Shown: positions 1-9,812 of the stretch, one piece after another | Numbering within the stretch: position 1 is the first letter of the stretch | Layout of the letters: every line of letters starts with the position of its first letter | From: Gammaproteobacteria bacterium | Lineage (GTDB): Bacteria; Pseudomonadota; Gammaproteobacteria; Ga0077536 | Assembly (NCBI GenBank): GCA_021773835.1 | Contig: JAJFJQ010000015.1 | Location: forward strand, 1 to 64,000 | Reading direction: 5' to 3' | Length of the DNA: 64,000 nucleotides | The notes under the pieces: model-generated | The model's database searches: none | Told to the model about the DNA's origin: nothing | Seen by the model: only the letters and a program-made list of their open reading frames with translations | Position numbers and translations under genes: made by a program

Positions 1-273
1 GCCTCCTGTGATAATGATTTGTCTTAAGCAACAACCATTAGATCACGGGGTAACATGCACGTCTATTTCTAACCCTTTGTTTTCGATCAAGTATTCTTGC
101 GATTTCGTGGGGATCCCTCAGTTGATTAACTTATCAGGGTCTCCTCTTTTTTCCCTCCTTTTATTACAGCGACGAGAAAATATCTACGCCCCCTTTTTTC
201 ACGAAAGTTAAGAAGTTGATTTTGATCGATCGTGGACGGGGTTAATTGATTAACTAATCAACGTTCCCACTTT
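1..273. other. Left-edge non-coding stretch
   Basis: No convincing gene. A short open frame near the left edge (8-211) has no recognisable protein character. An AT-rich palindrome lies at 246-261 (7-bp arms around a 2-base centre), just beyond the end of the giant minus-strand gene. It has no following T run, so a terminator role is only a guess. Confidence 0.4.
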
Positions 274-3200
274 CTATCTAAGTTGTGTATCCGCCCCTCG
301 AGCAAAGCCGATCGCCCGAACAATTGTCGCGAAAAATCCTAGTGTGCTCGCGAGAATTGCTGCTAACGTTTCGAAAACGTCACCGGCACTGTATGCAAGC
401 CAAGCGATTAAAAGCATAAATATAATGAAAATCGGGAAGCGCAGTGTTTGCCATATCCCTTCACTCGCTTCGGTTTGCCACATCTCGAACCGCCCAGGCT
501 CTTCGGAGTGAAGGATGAACTCTACAAGTGTGTCATTGACTATCCTCGGCATGGGTTCTAGTACTACGAACCCACGCCTCACCAGATGTTCGAGCACGCG
601 GCTATTTTTAGTATTGATTGACCAGCCCCGTGCAAGTTGATAGAGCGCAAGTCGTTCTTCGCGCGTGCAGTATTCCCAGCGCCGGCGAAACGTCACTTCG
701 GCGTGCATACTTAAGTACTCTCGGATATCGCGTTCATCACGGATGATACGGTCGGGACTTTCTATGAGCTTGACTAACTCCTCTCTGAGGTAACTGAGTT
801 CCGGCCAGAATGTGCGCGCTTCGCGGTGGGCGTAGTCAAGCAGAAACTCCTTGCTTTGTGCTCCGTTTTTGGACGCCATCGAATTGCTATACGCAGTATC
901 GCTCTGGTCGGCACGCCGCCCGCCTTCTGCTGGTGCGAATTCGCGGCCAGGATATACTTTGCGAAAGCGGCCAAGCACTTTGCACCAGCGTAATACCTCC
1001 GCACTAGATATGGTTGACACCCCAGCGGGACTACCGGCCTTTTCCGCCGGTTCCGACGGGTAGGCGTCGGGATGAACGAGACGGTATAGTGGCGGCACAT
1101 CGACAGTGAGCCAAATCATTGAATCGGATTTAGCGATTAACTTTTCAAGGTACTCAAGCACTTTCACTCGACGCGAATCGTCGACGACAGCGGTATCTAG
1201 GTTCTTCAGGATCCAAGTTCCGGCACCGGGTCGCTGCCACGTGGCGAGATCGTCTCTCGCCAGGTTAACGACTTGGTCGCGATCCTCTCCGAGCTTTTGT
1301 TCGACTAAATCGGAGAAATCTAAGTCGCTAATTCGCACCATCATCTCGTGTTTAGGGCGAACGTACCGCAAATCCGTACCCACTTTATCTTCGTAGTAAC
1401 CGCGCGGACCGAGGAGGCCAGTCCACGGCAACCCAACCCAAAAGAAGCGGTCCATAAGAAAGCGAATGACAAAAAATGCGGCGAGCAGACAGAGAAGCCG
1501 CGGAATTACGGCGCCGGATAAGTAGTCGCGGTTTGACCAGTCAATCGTATCAACGAGGCCGCGCCATTCGGGGCTGGCGACTTCAGTCAAGAAATGAACA
1601 TCGGTGACTTCTACTTCTTGATGCGCTTCGTTACTTGGTTGCACGCTGGAAGCCGGCTGGGTCTGTGTTCGTTCACGCATCGAAAACCAGCGTCGCGCGA
1701 CAAGTTGTGGAGAAGTTTCGGTCTCGGCTACCTGATCATTAGCAGTCATACGTACACGGCCGCTTTGCTCGTCGAATACTGGCGCCCACTCTCGCCATAC
1801 AAGTTCTGGCCAGTCATTTGGTTTGCCAGCTTTAACGGGAGAACAAGGATTTTCCGGAGGTGATTTCCTTCTGCTCAGCGCAACTGTGAAACGTGGATTC
1901 TCGGGATCTGCGGCAATGTCGCAGCCCGGCGGTTCAAGACGGTCAACACGCTCAACCCGTTCTGCACCGAACACCGCCAAACTTTCAAAATAGTCCGGCA
2001 ACGAGGAAAACTTCGAACGATCATTTTCCGAAACCATTCTGCGAAAATCATCTTGCATCCGCTGCGCGCGGCGTGCCATCTGTTCAGCCATATCTGCGTG
2101 GCCAACGGAAAGCGCGGCATTGAATCTATCTTGCGATGCGCGGGTTTGAAAATCAATCACTGGAACCACTGCAAGATTAAGCAAAAGTGCGAGAAAGAAT
2201 ACGATGTAAGCGACACGTTGAGCTCCGGGGGTTTGAACCGGCTCCCACGCAACTTCTACAGGTTGCCGCCAAACATTTTTAGAACTGGAAATACTGGGGC
2301 CATCGACGCTACTCTGATTCCATAATCGAATTATCTCAGTTCGGAACAAATAACCGATACTACCGAGACATACTGCAATGGCGGAGACGGCGATAATCAC
2401 GCTCAAGTTCGCCGCGAGGACGTATCCTGGGGCGGCAAGCGACGCGACCGCGCTGAATGCAGTTACCTTACGCTTATTGAAAATTCCAAACAGCTTCTTC
2501 CAGTCGTCAGGCTGCAACAGTGCATAGCAAATACCGAGCAGGCTGAGCGGCGACGTAGCGAGAACCATAACGTGTTGAAACAAAGATGAGGCGCTTGATA
2601 GTGCCAGCCAGTGGACGAGAGCTAGCACAAAAAGTGGGATAGCAATCAAATATGCGTTGCGAAGGCGCCATTGTGGCCATAGCCAATACATTCTTCCGAA
2701 ACATAAGCGGAACATAGTTATTGGGATGGTAACCAGATAAAAAACGAACGCGAAGAATGCCGTAAATACGACCATAAAGGTTTCAAGTGACAGCCCGTCA
2801 CCCAACGCGGTAGGGTAAAAAACAACCAATGCCCATGGCATAAACGACAAATTAGTGTAGCGGAACTTATGCAGGCGACCATGGTAGCGAGCAGAAAACA
2901 TCGTTGGCACAGTGCTATCGCGAGTCGCGGCGAGCAACTCGGGATTCTCACCAGTCTCAATGAAGAAATTCTCGGCTAGACTGCGGTGATCGTCGCTATG
3001 GAAGACGACCGTTCCGGTTGCGCGGTCAATAATCGCGAACTGATAGTGCAATGGCAGGACTGCAGACGTCAGTTCTAGCATCCGCGAGGTGAGCATAGCT
3101 ACTCCATGGAATTCTGTCGGTGCATCCACGTCACTAGCCGACGATTCGCTCTGCTTGGCGGATTCTGATCGCGACAAAATGCGAGGGTTTGCAGGTATTG

Positions 3201-5886
3201 CAAATTGTGTCAGCTTGGTACCATCGCCCAGGTTGTAAGCTCGCTCCGTAACAAATTTAGTGTTTGTGTTCGGTAAATGCCAGTAGTGGCCGTCGCGCAA
3301 TGATTTGAAATACTCACGGTTCGCGAGTGAGAATCCCTTGCGGACCACCGATTTGCCGTACAGGTGAAGCATCTGCCCGATCTGCTTCCCCGCAGCATCG
3401 GTGCGAAGTAGCGTCCATCCATGACAATGCGGCAGCGGCAATCCGTTTTTTACTGGCTCGTCAATTGGATGACATATGTCGCCGGGAGTATTCTGATTCT
3501 CAGCCGACGCCGCCTTGCCCTCGTTTCGAGCTGACAGATTAAGTTCCGGGTTTAGCACCTGTTCCAGTTCCTTACGCGATTCAATCATCTTGTTTTCGCG
3601 GTCTTGCCCCGACAAATCGGGATACTGACTCATCGCTACGAGATTTCGCACGATCAATTCGACCCGATCTTCGAGCCAGCGCTCGATATCCCCGCTAACG
3701 GACTTAGCATGATTGTCCAACAATAAGCGCGATGTGGTGATGCTTTCCATCGTGTTGCTAAGCAGAACCAGTAGTCCGATTAACAACAATGTGCTAACTA
3801 GCAAGTGCGCCACCTGGGCCCGACTCAAGCCGTCGTGAGGTTCTAGAAAAAACAAGCGTGCTAATGGCCAGGCGAAAAGGATTATTGCGATAAGCACAAC
3901 AATGCCAAGCACTAAAGTCGGCTTAACCATTTGCGCAGTCCCAGTCAGCGGATCGTTCTTGCTGATGGCAATGAGATAAAGTGCCCTGCGGGAAGTACGA
4001 ATTCCGTCGCTTCCCCCCTCCTCAGGTTCAGGTTCGAAGGTCCCAGCGTCCGATCGAATGCGCAATTTCAAAGGACTCGGCAATGGAACTGGTTTCAAAA
4101 AAACTTTATAACTTCGTCCGCCTAAGTCTTGCTCGACAATCATCTGGCGGCCAACCCGCGGATCCTTCATAACGTGAGAAATGTTCTTAGTGGCATCTTT
4201 CGTGGTAAGTGCCGTTTGCACCGCTTCGGCCGAACCGAACACCTCCAACAGGTTCGCGTGCGTAAGCAAATCACGAACGTCCGCATAGCGCGGAGGATTG
4301 GTGATTTCGCCAAACATACCTTGCGCCGTATTCCGCCGCGCCCCTTCGCCACCGTAAGCGTAAATGACGTTCCCGGCGGCGGTTGCGATGAACACCTGAT
4401 CGAATTCTTTAAGGCCGCTGGAGTTCGCGATCAAATCGCCGAGTGGCAGCCTAATCTCAAATTTTCCCGACTCGCGTGACTCAAGTTTTTCCGACGCGCA
4501 GGCGCGAAGGATCGCGTACGACGACGCATCGTAACTTTCGCTAGCCGTCTCGAGCAGTAAATCACCGCTGCGCGCACCATTAACGAAGCACTTTTGTGAA
4601 TGGCGTTCGGTATTTTGTAGTTCCGCATTTTCTATACCGACGAATCGCGGGACGAATTCGATTTGAAGATTCGGCAGAAAAGCGCTGGCCTGGCGCTGGT
4701 AATCCTTTGCGGTCCCAGGTGCTGTTGCACGCTTTCGTTCTTCCCATTCAACCCTTTCAAGCTCTGCTTTTTCAAGCTCTGCTTTTTCAAGCTCTGCTTT
4801 TTCAAGCTCTGCTTTTTTAAGCTCTGCTTTTTTAAGCTCTGCTTTTTCGTTCGATGACCCCTTGCAAAGTTTCGAATACCCCGGAATCTTATGGCGCTCG
4901 AGCTCACAGACATATCCCTTTAGTTTGCGGGCAAATGGGGTCACTCCAGCGAAGCCGTAATACGGCCGAATCCCATAAGCCAGAACGAAAGCTTCTTCCT
5001 CGCTATTGGTCAGGTTTGAATTGAAAAACTCACGCCAGCCCGTTTTCCATAGTTCTTCATTCATTGGGAAACTGAAATATTCGGTCCAGCATTTGGCGTC
5101 GCACGATTTCAGTTTGGCTTCGTTGAACAATAATTTCAGATCCGCCTCGATCGACTCGCCGGAATGTAGAGCGAGCACGGTCGCACCGAGACTCTCAAGC
5201 GCGATCTCAATTTCTTTGCGGTAGAGTTCGTTCCCAGTTTTCAGACACGCTTCAACATTGATTGGGTGATCAATAATGCAACGCCATGCTGTAATAATCT
5301 TCGGCATTGAGATGAGAATGTCCACTTCGCAATTTGTAACAAAGTGACCAGGAAGCAAGCGGGTCGCGCAAATCGATGCCTGCAAGTTCAATCCGGATTC
5401 GAGGGAGCCCGATTCTAACTCCTTTACGGCGCTGTTTAATACTTCCAAATCGGTCGTTCGATTGGCCCCTGGAATCGGTACTGAAATAGACGGATCTTGC
5501 TTAGTCGTTGGCTCCGGCTCGGTCACGGGTCCATGCGATGCAGTCAATTGCGAATTCGTCGGCGCGATAGCCCGGCCGCCACGGATCGGCTTGGGGTCGA
5601 GAGCTGGCCCGCGCAACGTGTTGACCATGCCAACGACCGCTTCGAGTCGATTTTCGAACTGGGCCTGAATTTCAGCCAGCGCACGGAATCCGCGCTCAAT
5701 CGAACGGGCCTTTTGTTCCTGCACAACGACAACGTAATAGAAAATAATCGGAATCAGAAGGATCAACACGTTGATGAAAAGCACTCGCAGGAAGCTGCTT
5801 CGACGTGTGTGCCGGAAGCGCTGACGGATCGGGTTGGATGAAGAATCCGATGGGAGCTTCGCGCCGCTGAGAAAGGTTGTTGTCAT
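274..5886 (-). CDS. Giant multi-pass membrane sensor-like protein (1,870 aa), family not recognised
   Basis: The start is the ATG at 5886. It is preceded by a purine-rich ribosome site (GGAAGGCAGG) and beats a TTG ten codons upstream. One N-terminal TM helix (about residues 33-53) leads into a large presumably periplasmic region (55-655). That region contains a KAELE/KAELK pentapeptide repeat (346-377). Two TM helices follow (about 660-680, 690-710), then a second outside region (720-1030) resembling double-Cache sensors (a GWTLLRTDAAGK stretch and a later NREYFKSL stretch). Next come about five TM helices (1032-1244), a third outside region, another TM (about 1455-1477), a cytosolic region of about 320 residues and two C-terminal TMs. 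The cytosolic part has a hydrophobic strand ending in DVPP and a winged-helix-like segment, suggesting a degenerate AAA/NTPase fold, but I see no P-loop. No kinase, GGDEF or methyl-accepting domain is visible. Function unknown; sensing is an inference. Confidence 0.85.
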   Translation of the reverse strand: MTTTFLSGAKLPSDSSSNPIRQRFRHTRRSSFLRVLFINVLILLIPIIFYYVVVVQEQKARSIERGFRALAEIQAQFENRLEAVVGMVNTLRGPALDPKPIRGGRAIAPTNSQLTASHGPVTEPEPTTKQDPSISVPIPGANRTTDLEVLNSAVKELESGSLESGLNLQASICATRLLPGHFVTNCEVDILISMPKIITAWRCIIDHPINVEACLKTGNELYRKEIEIALESLGATVLALHSGESIEADLKLLFNEAKLKSCDAKCWTEYFSFPMNEELWKTGWREFFNSNLTNSEEEAFVLAYGIRPYYGFAGVTPFARKLKGYVCELERHKIPGYSKLCKGSSNEKAELKKAELKKAELEKAELEKAELEKAELERVEWEERKRATAPGTAKDYQRQASAFLPNLQIEFVPRFVGIENAELQNTERHSQKCFVNGARSGDLLLETASESYDASSYAILRACASEKLESRESGKFEIRLPLGDLIANSSGLKEFDQVFIATAAGNVIYAYGGEGARRNTAQGMFGEITNPPRYADVRDLLTHANLLEVFGSAEAVQTALTTKDATKNISHVMKDPRVGRQMIVEQDLGGRSYKVFLKPVPLPSPLKLRIRSDAGTFEPEPEEGGSDGIRTSRRALYLIAISKNDPLTGTAQMVKPTLVLGIVVLIAIILFAWPLARLFFLEPHDGLSRAQVAHLLVSTLLLIGLLVLLSNTMESITTSRLLLDNHAKSVSGDIERWLEDRVELIVRNLVAMSQYPDLSGQDRENKMIESRKELEQVLNPELNLSARNEGKAASAENQNTPGDICHPIDEPVKNGLPLPHCHGWTLLRTDAAGKQIGQMLHLYGKSVVRKGFSLANREYFKSLRDGHYWHLPNTNTKFVTERAYNLGDGTKLTQFAIPANPRILSRSESAKQSESSASDVDAPTEFHGVAMLTSRMLELTSAVLPLHYQFAIIDRATGTVVFHSDDHRSLAENFFIETGENPELLAATRDSTVPTMFSARYHGRLHKFRYTNLSFMPWALVVFYPTALGDGLSLETFMVVFTAFFAFVFYLVTIPITMFRLCFGRMYWLWPQWRLRNAYLIAIPLFVLALVHWLALSSASSLFQHVMVLATSPLSLLGICYALLQPDDWKKLFGIFNKRKVTAFSAVASLAAPGYVLAANLSVIIAVSAIAVCLGSIGYLFRTEIIRLWNQSSVDGPSISSSKNVWRQPVEVAWEPVQTPGAQRVAYIVFFLALLLNLAVVPVIDFQTRASQDRFNAALSVGHADMAEQMARRAQRMQDDFRRMVSENDRSKFSSLPDYFESLAVFGAERVERVDRLEPPGCDIAADPENPRFTVALSRRKSPPENPCSPVKAGKPNDWPELVWREWAPVFDEQSGRVRMTANDQVAETETSPQLVARRWFSMRERTQTQPASSVQPSNEAHQEVEVTDVHFLTEVASPEWRGLVDTIDWSNRDYLSGAVIPRLLCLLAAFFVIRFLMDRFFWVGLPWTGLLGPRGYYEDKVGTDLRYVRPKHEMMVRISDLDFSDLVEQKLGEDRDQVVNLARDDLATWQRPGAGTWILKNLDTAVVDDSRRVKVLEYLEKLIAKSDSMIWLTVDVPPLYRLVHPDAYPSEPAEKAGSPAGVSTISSAEVLRWCKVLGRFRKVYPGREFAPAEGGRRADQSDTAYSNSMASKNGAQSKEFLLDYAHREARTFWPELSYLREELVKLIESPDRIIRDERDIREYLSMHAEVTFRRRWEYCTREERLALYQLARGWSINTKNSRVLEHLVRRGFVVLEPMPRIVNDTLVEFILHSEEPGRFEMWQTEASEGIWQTLRFPIFIIFMLLIAWLAYSAGDVFETLAAILASTLGFFATIVRAIGFARGADTQLR
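4756..4848 (-). repeat. 15-bp in-frame minisatellite encoding KAEL(E/K) repeats
   Basis: Six near-identical 15-base units (the shared core AAGCTCTGCTTTT begins at 4759, 4774, 4789, 4804, 4819 and 4834 on the + strand). Read on the minus strand they encode five-residue repeats that should form a charged, extended helix. Since the unit is a multiple of three, copy-number change would lengthen or shorten the helix without a frameshift. Confidence 0.9.
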
Positions 5887-6217
5887 AGCGCGACCACCTG
5901 CCTTCCGAATGCACAATCAGAGTCGGTACAACAGGCCGTGTGCGTGAACCTGAGGGTTTAATAGCTACATTTAGATACTAGCGCGCCGGAAAGACGATTG
6001 GCAACGCTGTTAATTTAGTCTCCCTAAATTTGACCATCGGTTGTTATGTGTACCCCGTAGGCTACTCGGTTGCGCGACAGGTAGACTAGCGCGTGAATTG
6101 ATAGTTTTAGCACGCATTTCACCGAAATTATTCATAATCAAACACCGCAATGCAGATGCGGTTGCACGCGAAAAAAATTAACTGTCACTAACAAGTTGGC
6201 GTGAATTCTAGGTTTTT
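5887..6217. other. Intergenic stretch upstream of the giant gene
   Basis: About 330 bases, AT-rich, separating two minus-strand genes. It should carry the promoter of the giant membrane gene. No -10/-35 pair is convincing enough to mark and I see no repeat, RNA gene or small coding frame. Confidence 0.4.
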
Positions 6218-7000
6218 TCAAGGAACATTGTCAGAAAGTTTTTTTCGCAGATACAGACGTTCATCTTCGTCAACGAGACTTGGTATCCATTTACCCGCAA
6301 CGATCCACGCGATACCAAATGCGCTCAAAGCGATGGCCTCCGACCAAAACGTAATTCTTAGCTTATCCGCGAACCCTGGCGCCGCGAAATTCGATACAGT
6401 AGCAACGAGCATGCATCCGATCATTGTCAATCCACATAGCCAGTATATTTTCCGTCTTCGCTCTTTTTTGGCTGTCTTTTCCTCCTCTTTGTCATATCTC
6501 CGAAACGGGAAAATGCAAAAGTACGCCAATATCGAAAACAACGTTCCAGCGCTCACATAGTGGACGACCGATACCCAAGCCGGACGGCAGCATGCTGCAG
6601 GTTGACAAATCTCACATAGGCGGCATGTGCTTGCTTGCGACGTGAATTCGTTCTGCTGACCGCACTCAAACCGCGCCTCTTCTTTGGTACAAGGGCCGTC
6701 GCATGCTGTTGGATAAGTAGCAACCAGTATCGCCGCGAGCCCAGCGATTTTGCTCATTCTTCCCTGCCAGATTGTGCGGCCGTTGTAAGCCCAAAGAAAC
6801 GCAGCAACAACAAACAGAAGCCCGACGAATAAATCGTGCGCCCCCGAATGATAGTACGCGCTTATCGATCCGAGTTGTTCTCCTGCCTTGTACCAGACGA
6901 TTGGTGATAGAGATAGCGCAATCAGCCCCATCAGAAGCCTAAGTGCGCGGTAGTCAAATACCCTACCGAAATTTCCAGTGTCCGTCTCTTCTTCTGTCAT
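6218..7000 (-). CDS. Six-TM membrane protein with cysteine-rich loop, unknown function
   Basis: 260 aa. Six hydrophobic segments are visible at about 20-40, 54-75, 83-100, 143-164, 184-205 and 218-238. Between the third and fourth lies a loop (about 100-140) with eight cysteines, including CRLCEIC and a CC pair. That spacing suggests either disulfides outside the cell or a bound metal or cluster. A very charged lysine/glutamate/arginine stretch (about 168-184) follows TM4 and is probably cytosolic. The gene is divergent from the operon beginning at 7354 and may share its control region. I do not recognise a named family. It is confidently a real gene from its length and regular membrane topology. 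Confidence 0.75.
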   Translation of the reverse strand: MTEEETDTGNFGRVFDYRALRLLMGLIALSLSPIVWYKAGEQLGSISAYYHSGAHDLFVGLLFVVAAFLWAYNGRTIWQGRMSKIAGLAAILVATYPTACDGPCTKEEARFECGQQNEFTSQASTCRLCEICQPAACCRPAWVSVVHYVSAGTLFSILAYFCIFPFRRYDKEEEKTAKKERRRKIYWLCGLTMIGCMLVATVSNFAAPGFADKLRITFWSEAIALSAFGIAWIVAGKWIPSLVDEDERLYLRKKLSDNVP

Positions 7001-7353
7001 TTCATTAGCTACTTAGTCGGTAGGGCTACTTAACAGCAAACTTTCATTGCCACGGTAAAGTAAGCGACGCCAGATACTCCTTTAATGTCAGGAGTAATAA
7101 TTGAAATCGTGAATTAACGAATTGTAGGTGTCAGCGATTCATCCAACAACCTTGCGGCCTGGTTTCGTACTATTACTAAATCAACCTTGTCCGCAGATAC
7201 ACTTGCACCGAGGCGAATTTGAGAAAATGTCGTTTTGTCTCTCAAAGAGTGCTATAAACTTCATGTCCAGACAAAAATAAATAGTTGGCAATTTCAGCCG
7301 CGCGACCATTTATGGCCGACGCGCCTCGCCACACAAATGAGGGATAACTTAAC
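7001..7353. other. Divergent intergenic control region
   Basis: About 350 bases between two divergent genes, so promoters in both directions are expected. A 7-bp inverted repeat (TTTGAGA at 7218-7224, TCTCAAA at 7240-7246) with a nearby TATAAA sits about 100 bases before the operon. It could be an operator, but a -35 element at correct spacing is not apparent. Confidence 0.35.
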
Positions 7354-8883
7354 GTGGCCACCGCCCCGCCGCCCACTGCTCTGAAGATTTCGAGCTATCA
7401 TCGGTTTTGGTCAAGCGACCATATACACACACTATTCTGGCTAGCGTTCATGTCGGCGGCGCTGCTCAGCTACCTATTCGGGCATTTCGCCGCGCGCAAC
7501 ATTTACCTTGAGTCGTCTACCGTCGGAACGTCCATCGAAAATGCCGTTGGTCTCTACCAGGTGCGACCGGATCCCAAAACTCACGAACTCGGTTTATTCC
7601 TAGACGGTGAAGATACGCGGTCGCTACCGACCGACGAATCGGGTCCGCTTGGCATCGGAAAATTGACGTCCGCACGCGGCTTGTTCAGCCGTAGCCAGGC
7701 GTTGATTGACGGTTACAACGATGCCGTTTCCGACTTCATCCTCGGCTTTACGAATCACTTCTACCGGGATCCGGAAACACCAGACACTATTAACATCCGC
7801 TTGCGGGCTATAGATGAAAATCTCGCCCCTGCAAACCCCGCCGCAGTGCTGCGGATCAAAGCGGGCAATTTCAACCCAATTACTGATCTTCCAACCGGTG
7901 ATCGTGGCATCGAACGGGTACGCGCATTGCTCGGCTCGGGGGATATTTATGATCCGACTCAGCCAGTCGCCAGTGCGGAGGACATGGTCTCAGAGCCAGC
8001 CGCACGAGAGAAAACCACCGACCCCGTTCGTGATGCCATTACTGCCATCACTACAGAGGTCGATACGCTTCGGATTGAACTTGGCTCCAAGCGTCTGACG
8101 ACAATTACAAACGACACGATCCTCGATGCATTCGGAACTAAAGTTGCCACGTTACGGCGGCCAGTCGAAGAGGTGTTCGGTAGCAATATATTCTCGGCCG
8201 GTTTCAACAGTCGCGCCGGCTTCGGTTGTGGATTCAAAATGGCGCCCGATCGTTGCCCACTCGATGCGCCCGACGTCGAGCTGCGCTGCCTAGTTGCCGG
8301 CATCGCCTGTATTGAACGCTATCAGTATGGCGAGTTGAGCCCGTTTCATCGAAGGCTAGTCGATATCGTCGAAGCTGACCTAACTTTCTTCTGGACTTTC
8401 GGGCCATGGCGATGGGCTGAAATAGTGATGCTCTGCTGGCTCGGTGTGCTTGTTGAAGGATTGACGCGGCTGGGCGTTCAATATGCCGGCCGGGACCCCG
8501 ACGGCTTGTCCTGGGAACCCCGTGAATCGACCCGCACCTTGCTTAAGCTCAGTTATGCACCGCCCTTATGCATGATCGTCATATGGATGTTGTTTATGAC
8601 CGATATTCTGGATTCCGAAACGCGCGTCACCGACTCATTCGCTGGCTTCATCCCGATTGCCTTTATGCTTGGGCTTTTCCCGAACCTCGGTTATTCATTG
8701 CTCGAACGCACCGCGCGAACAATTTTCCACCGCACTTCCGTAGCAGCACCACGCAAACGACCAGAGCCGAAAGAACGTACCGAGCGAGGAACCGCTCCCG
8801 CAGCATCCGACGAACGTCCGGACTTTAGCGAGTTCAAGGCGGCGATACGTCGGGCCACCACCGCACCACTGAGGAACGATTAA
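7354..8883 (+). CDS. Membrane protein with large extracytoplasmic domain, first gene of a four-gene operon
   Basis: 509 aa from a GTG start at 7354 with GAGGGA about 10 bases before it. One TM helix near the N terminus (about 25-47) is followed by a long outside region (about 50-340). That region holds four cysteines within about 35 residues near 290-325. Three more TM helices lie at about 350-375, 398-418 and 428-450, then a charged, proline-rich cytosolic tail. No known enzymatic motif or family recognised. The stop codon overlaps the next start by one base (TAATG), so the lipoprotein behind it is translationally coupled. I infer an envelope complex with the three following products, because all four genes are tightly packed and lack internal terminators. 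Confidence 0.8.
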   Translation: MATAPPPTALKISSYHRFWSSDHIHTLFWLAFMSAALLSYLFGHFAARNIYLESSTVGTSIENAVGLYQVRPDPKTHELGLFLDGEDTRSLPTDESGPLGIGKLTSARGLFSRSQALIDGYNDAVSDFILGFTNHFYRDPETPDTINIRLRAIDENLAPANPAAVLRIKAGNFNPITDLPTGDRGIERVRALLGSGDIYDPTQPVASAEDMVSEPAAREKTTDPVRDAITAITTEVDTLRIELGSKRLTTITNDTILDAFGTKVATLRRPVEEVFGSNIFSAGFNSRAGFGCGFKMAPDRCPLDAPDVELRCLVAGIACIERYQYGELSPFHRRLVDIVEADLTFFWTFGPWRWAEIVMLCWLGVLVEGLTRLGVQYAGRDPDGLSWEPRESTRTLLKLSYAPPLCMIVIWMLFMTDILDSETRVTDSFAGFIPIAFMLGLFPNLGYSLLERTARTIFHRTSVAAPRKRPEPKERTERGTAPAASDERPDFSEFKAAIRRATTAPLRND

Positions 8884-9779
8884 TGCCCCGGAGATCGGTT
8901 GTGACCACCCGAATAGCGCCCGTGAAAATTGCTCTTGCAATGGTATTTGTAGGCATTGCGCTCCCGGGCTGCGCCAGCCGTCAGAAGGCTGTAGATACCA
9001 TCAATGCGATTCAGACAACCCGGGCGCAGGTTGAGGCTGCGCACCGCAAGTTCACTCTCGAACTCACAACCCAGTACCTTGGCGCCGTGAAAGCTCGATT
9101 ACGCGCAGAAGCAGAGGTCCTAAAAGAGAGGGTTCGTGCGGAGATATTTAGCAAAGCCGACAAAAAAATGTCCGGTACATTCGAGTCTGCAAGCAATCAG
9201 CTCGACATCTCCATGGACGATACGATCAAGACACTGCGTGAAGATCTTGACGCAGAAAAAGATAAGCGGAGTCGTGGTACCGGCGACCGCGCGAAAGAAT
9301 TGGAGCTGGCAGTACAGCTCGCCGCGACCCTTGCGGTGACGGAAAAGGAGCGCGGCAAATTCGCCTCGCGGACCCGAGATCGCTTTGTAGCAAAGCGCGA
9401 AGAGGCCATCGCCGAACTCAATGCAAAATTCGACGAACTGCTCAAGCATTCGGCGTTCGACTTTGATCCCGAGGTCGAGGCTAAAGCCGTTCTCGACACC
9501 TACTTCAAACAAAACGCGGCCTATGACAGCAAAGTCGACTTCGGTCTGAACGAACTTACACGTTACGTCAATAGTCTGAAATTGGGCATGCAGAGTTTCT
9601 TTACCGGCGCGATCGGGGATGGGCTTACCAAGTTTGCCATTTCCGCGACTGACTCACCGCTACGCGCCGGTCTTTCTAGGATAGCGAACACCTACATCGA
9701 CAAGGCAAATGATGAAATCGATTCCTTCGAAGAAAGTGCTTTAAAGAAAGCCGACGATCTCATCGATCTCATCGATTAG
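8883..9779 (+). CDS. Coiled-coil lipoprotein
   Basis: 298 aa. The N terminus is basic followed by a hydrophobic run ending in ALPGC, a lipobox-like site that would make Cys30 the lipidated residue. Most of the mature protein is alanine, lysine and glutamate rich with heptad-like spacing (about 30-200), so a long helical coiled coil is expected. No catalytic motif is seen. The start overlaps the preceding stop by one base and has GAGGAA upstream. The likely place is the periplasmic face of a membrane. It is probably a structural partner of the membrane protein before it and the peptidoglycan enzyme two genes on; this is inferred from gene order only. Confidence 0.8.
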   Translation: MPRRSVVTTRIAPVKIALAMVFVGIALPGCASRQKAVDTINAIQTTRAQVEAAHRKFTLELTTQYLGAVKARLRAEAEVLKERVRAEIFSKADKKMSGTFESASNQLDISMDDTIKTLREDLDAEKDKRSRGTGDRAKELELAVQLAATLAVTEKERGKFASRTRDRFVAKREEAIAELNAKFDELLKHSAFDFDPEVEAKAVLDTYFKQNAAYDSKVDFGLNELTRYVNSLKLGMQSFFTGAIGDGLTKFAISATDSPLRAGLSRIANTYIDKANDEIDSFEESALKKADDLIDLID

Positions 9780-9812
9780 TCGCTTCATTACCTCAACCTG
9801 GGAGCACTGCGC

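Noticed and set aside
8..211. 67-aa frame at the left edge
   Set aside because: No ribosome site, no family resemblance and low-complexity composition.
4756..4848. CRISPR-like or regulatory repeat
   Set aside because: It is an in-frame 15-base coding repeat inside the giant membrane gene.
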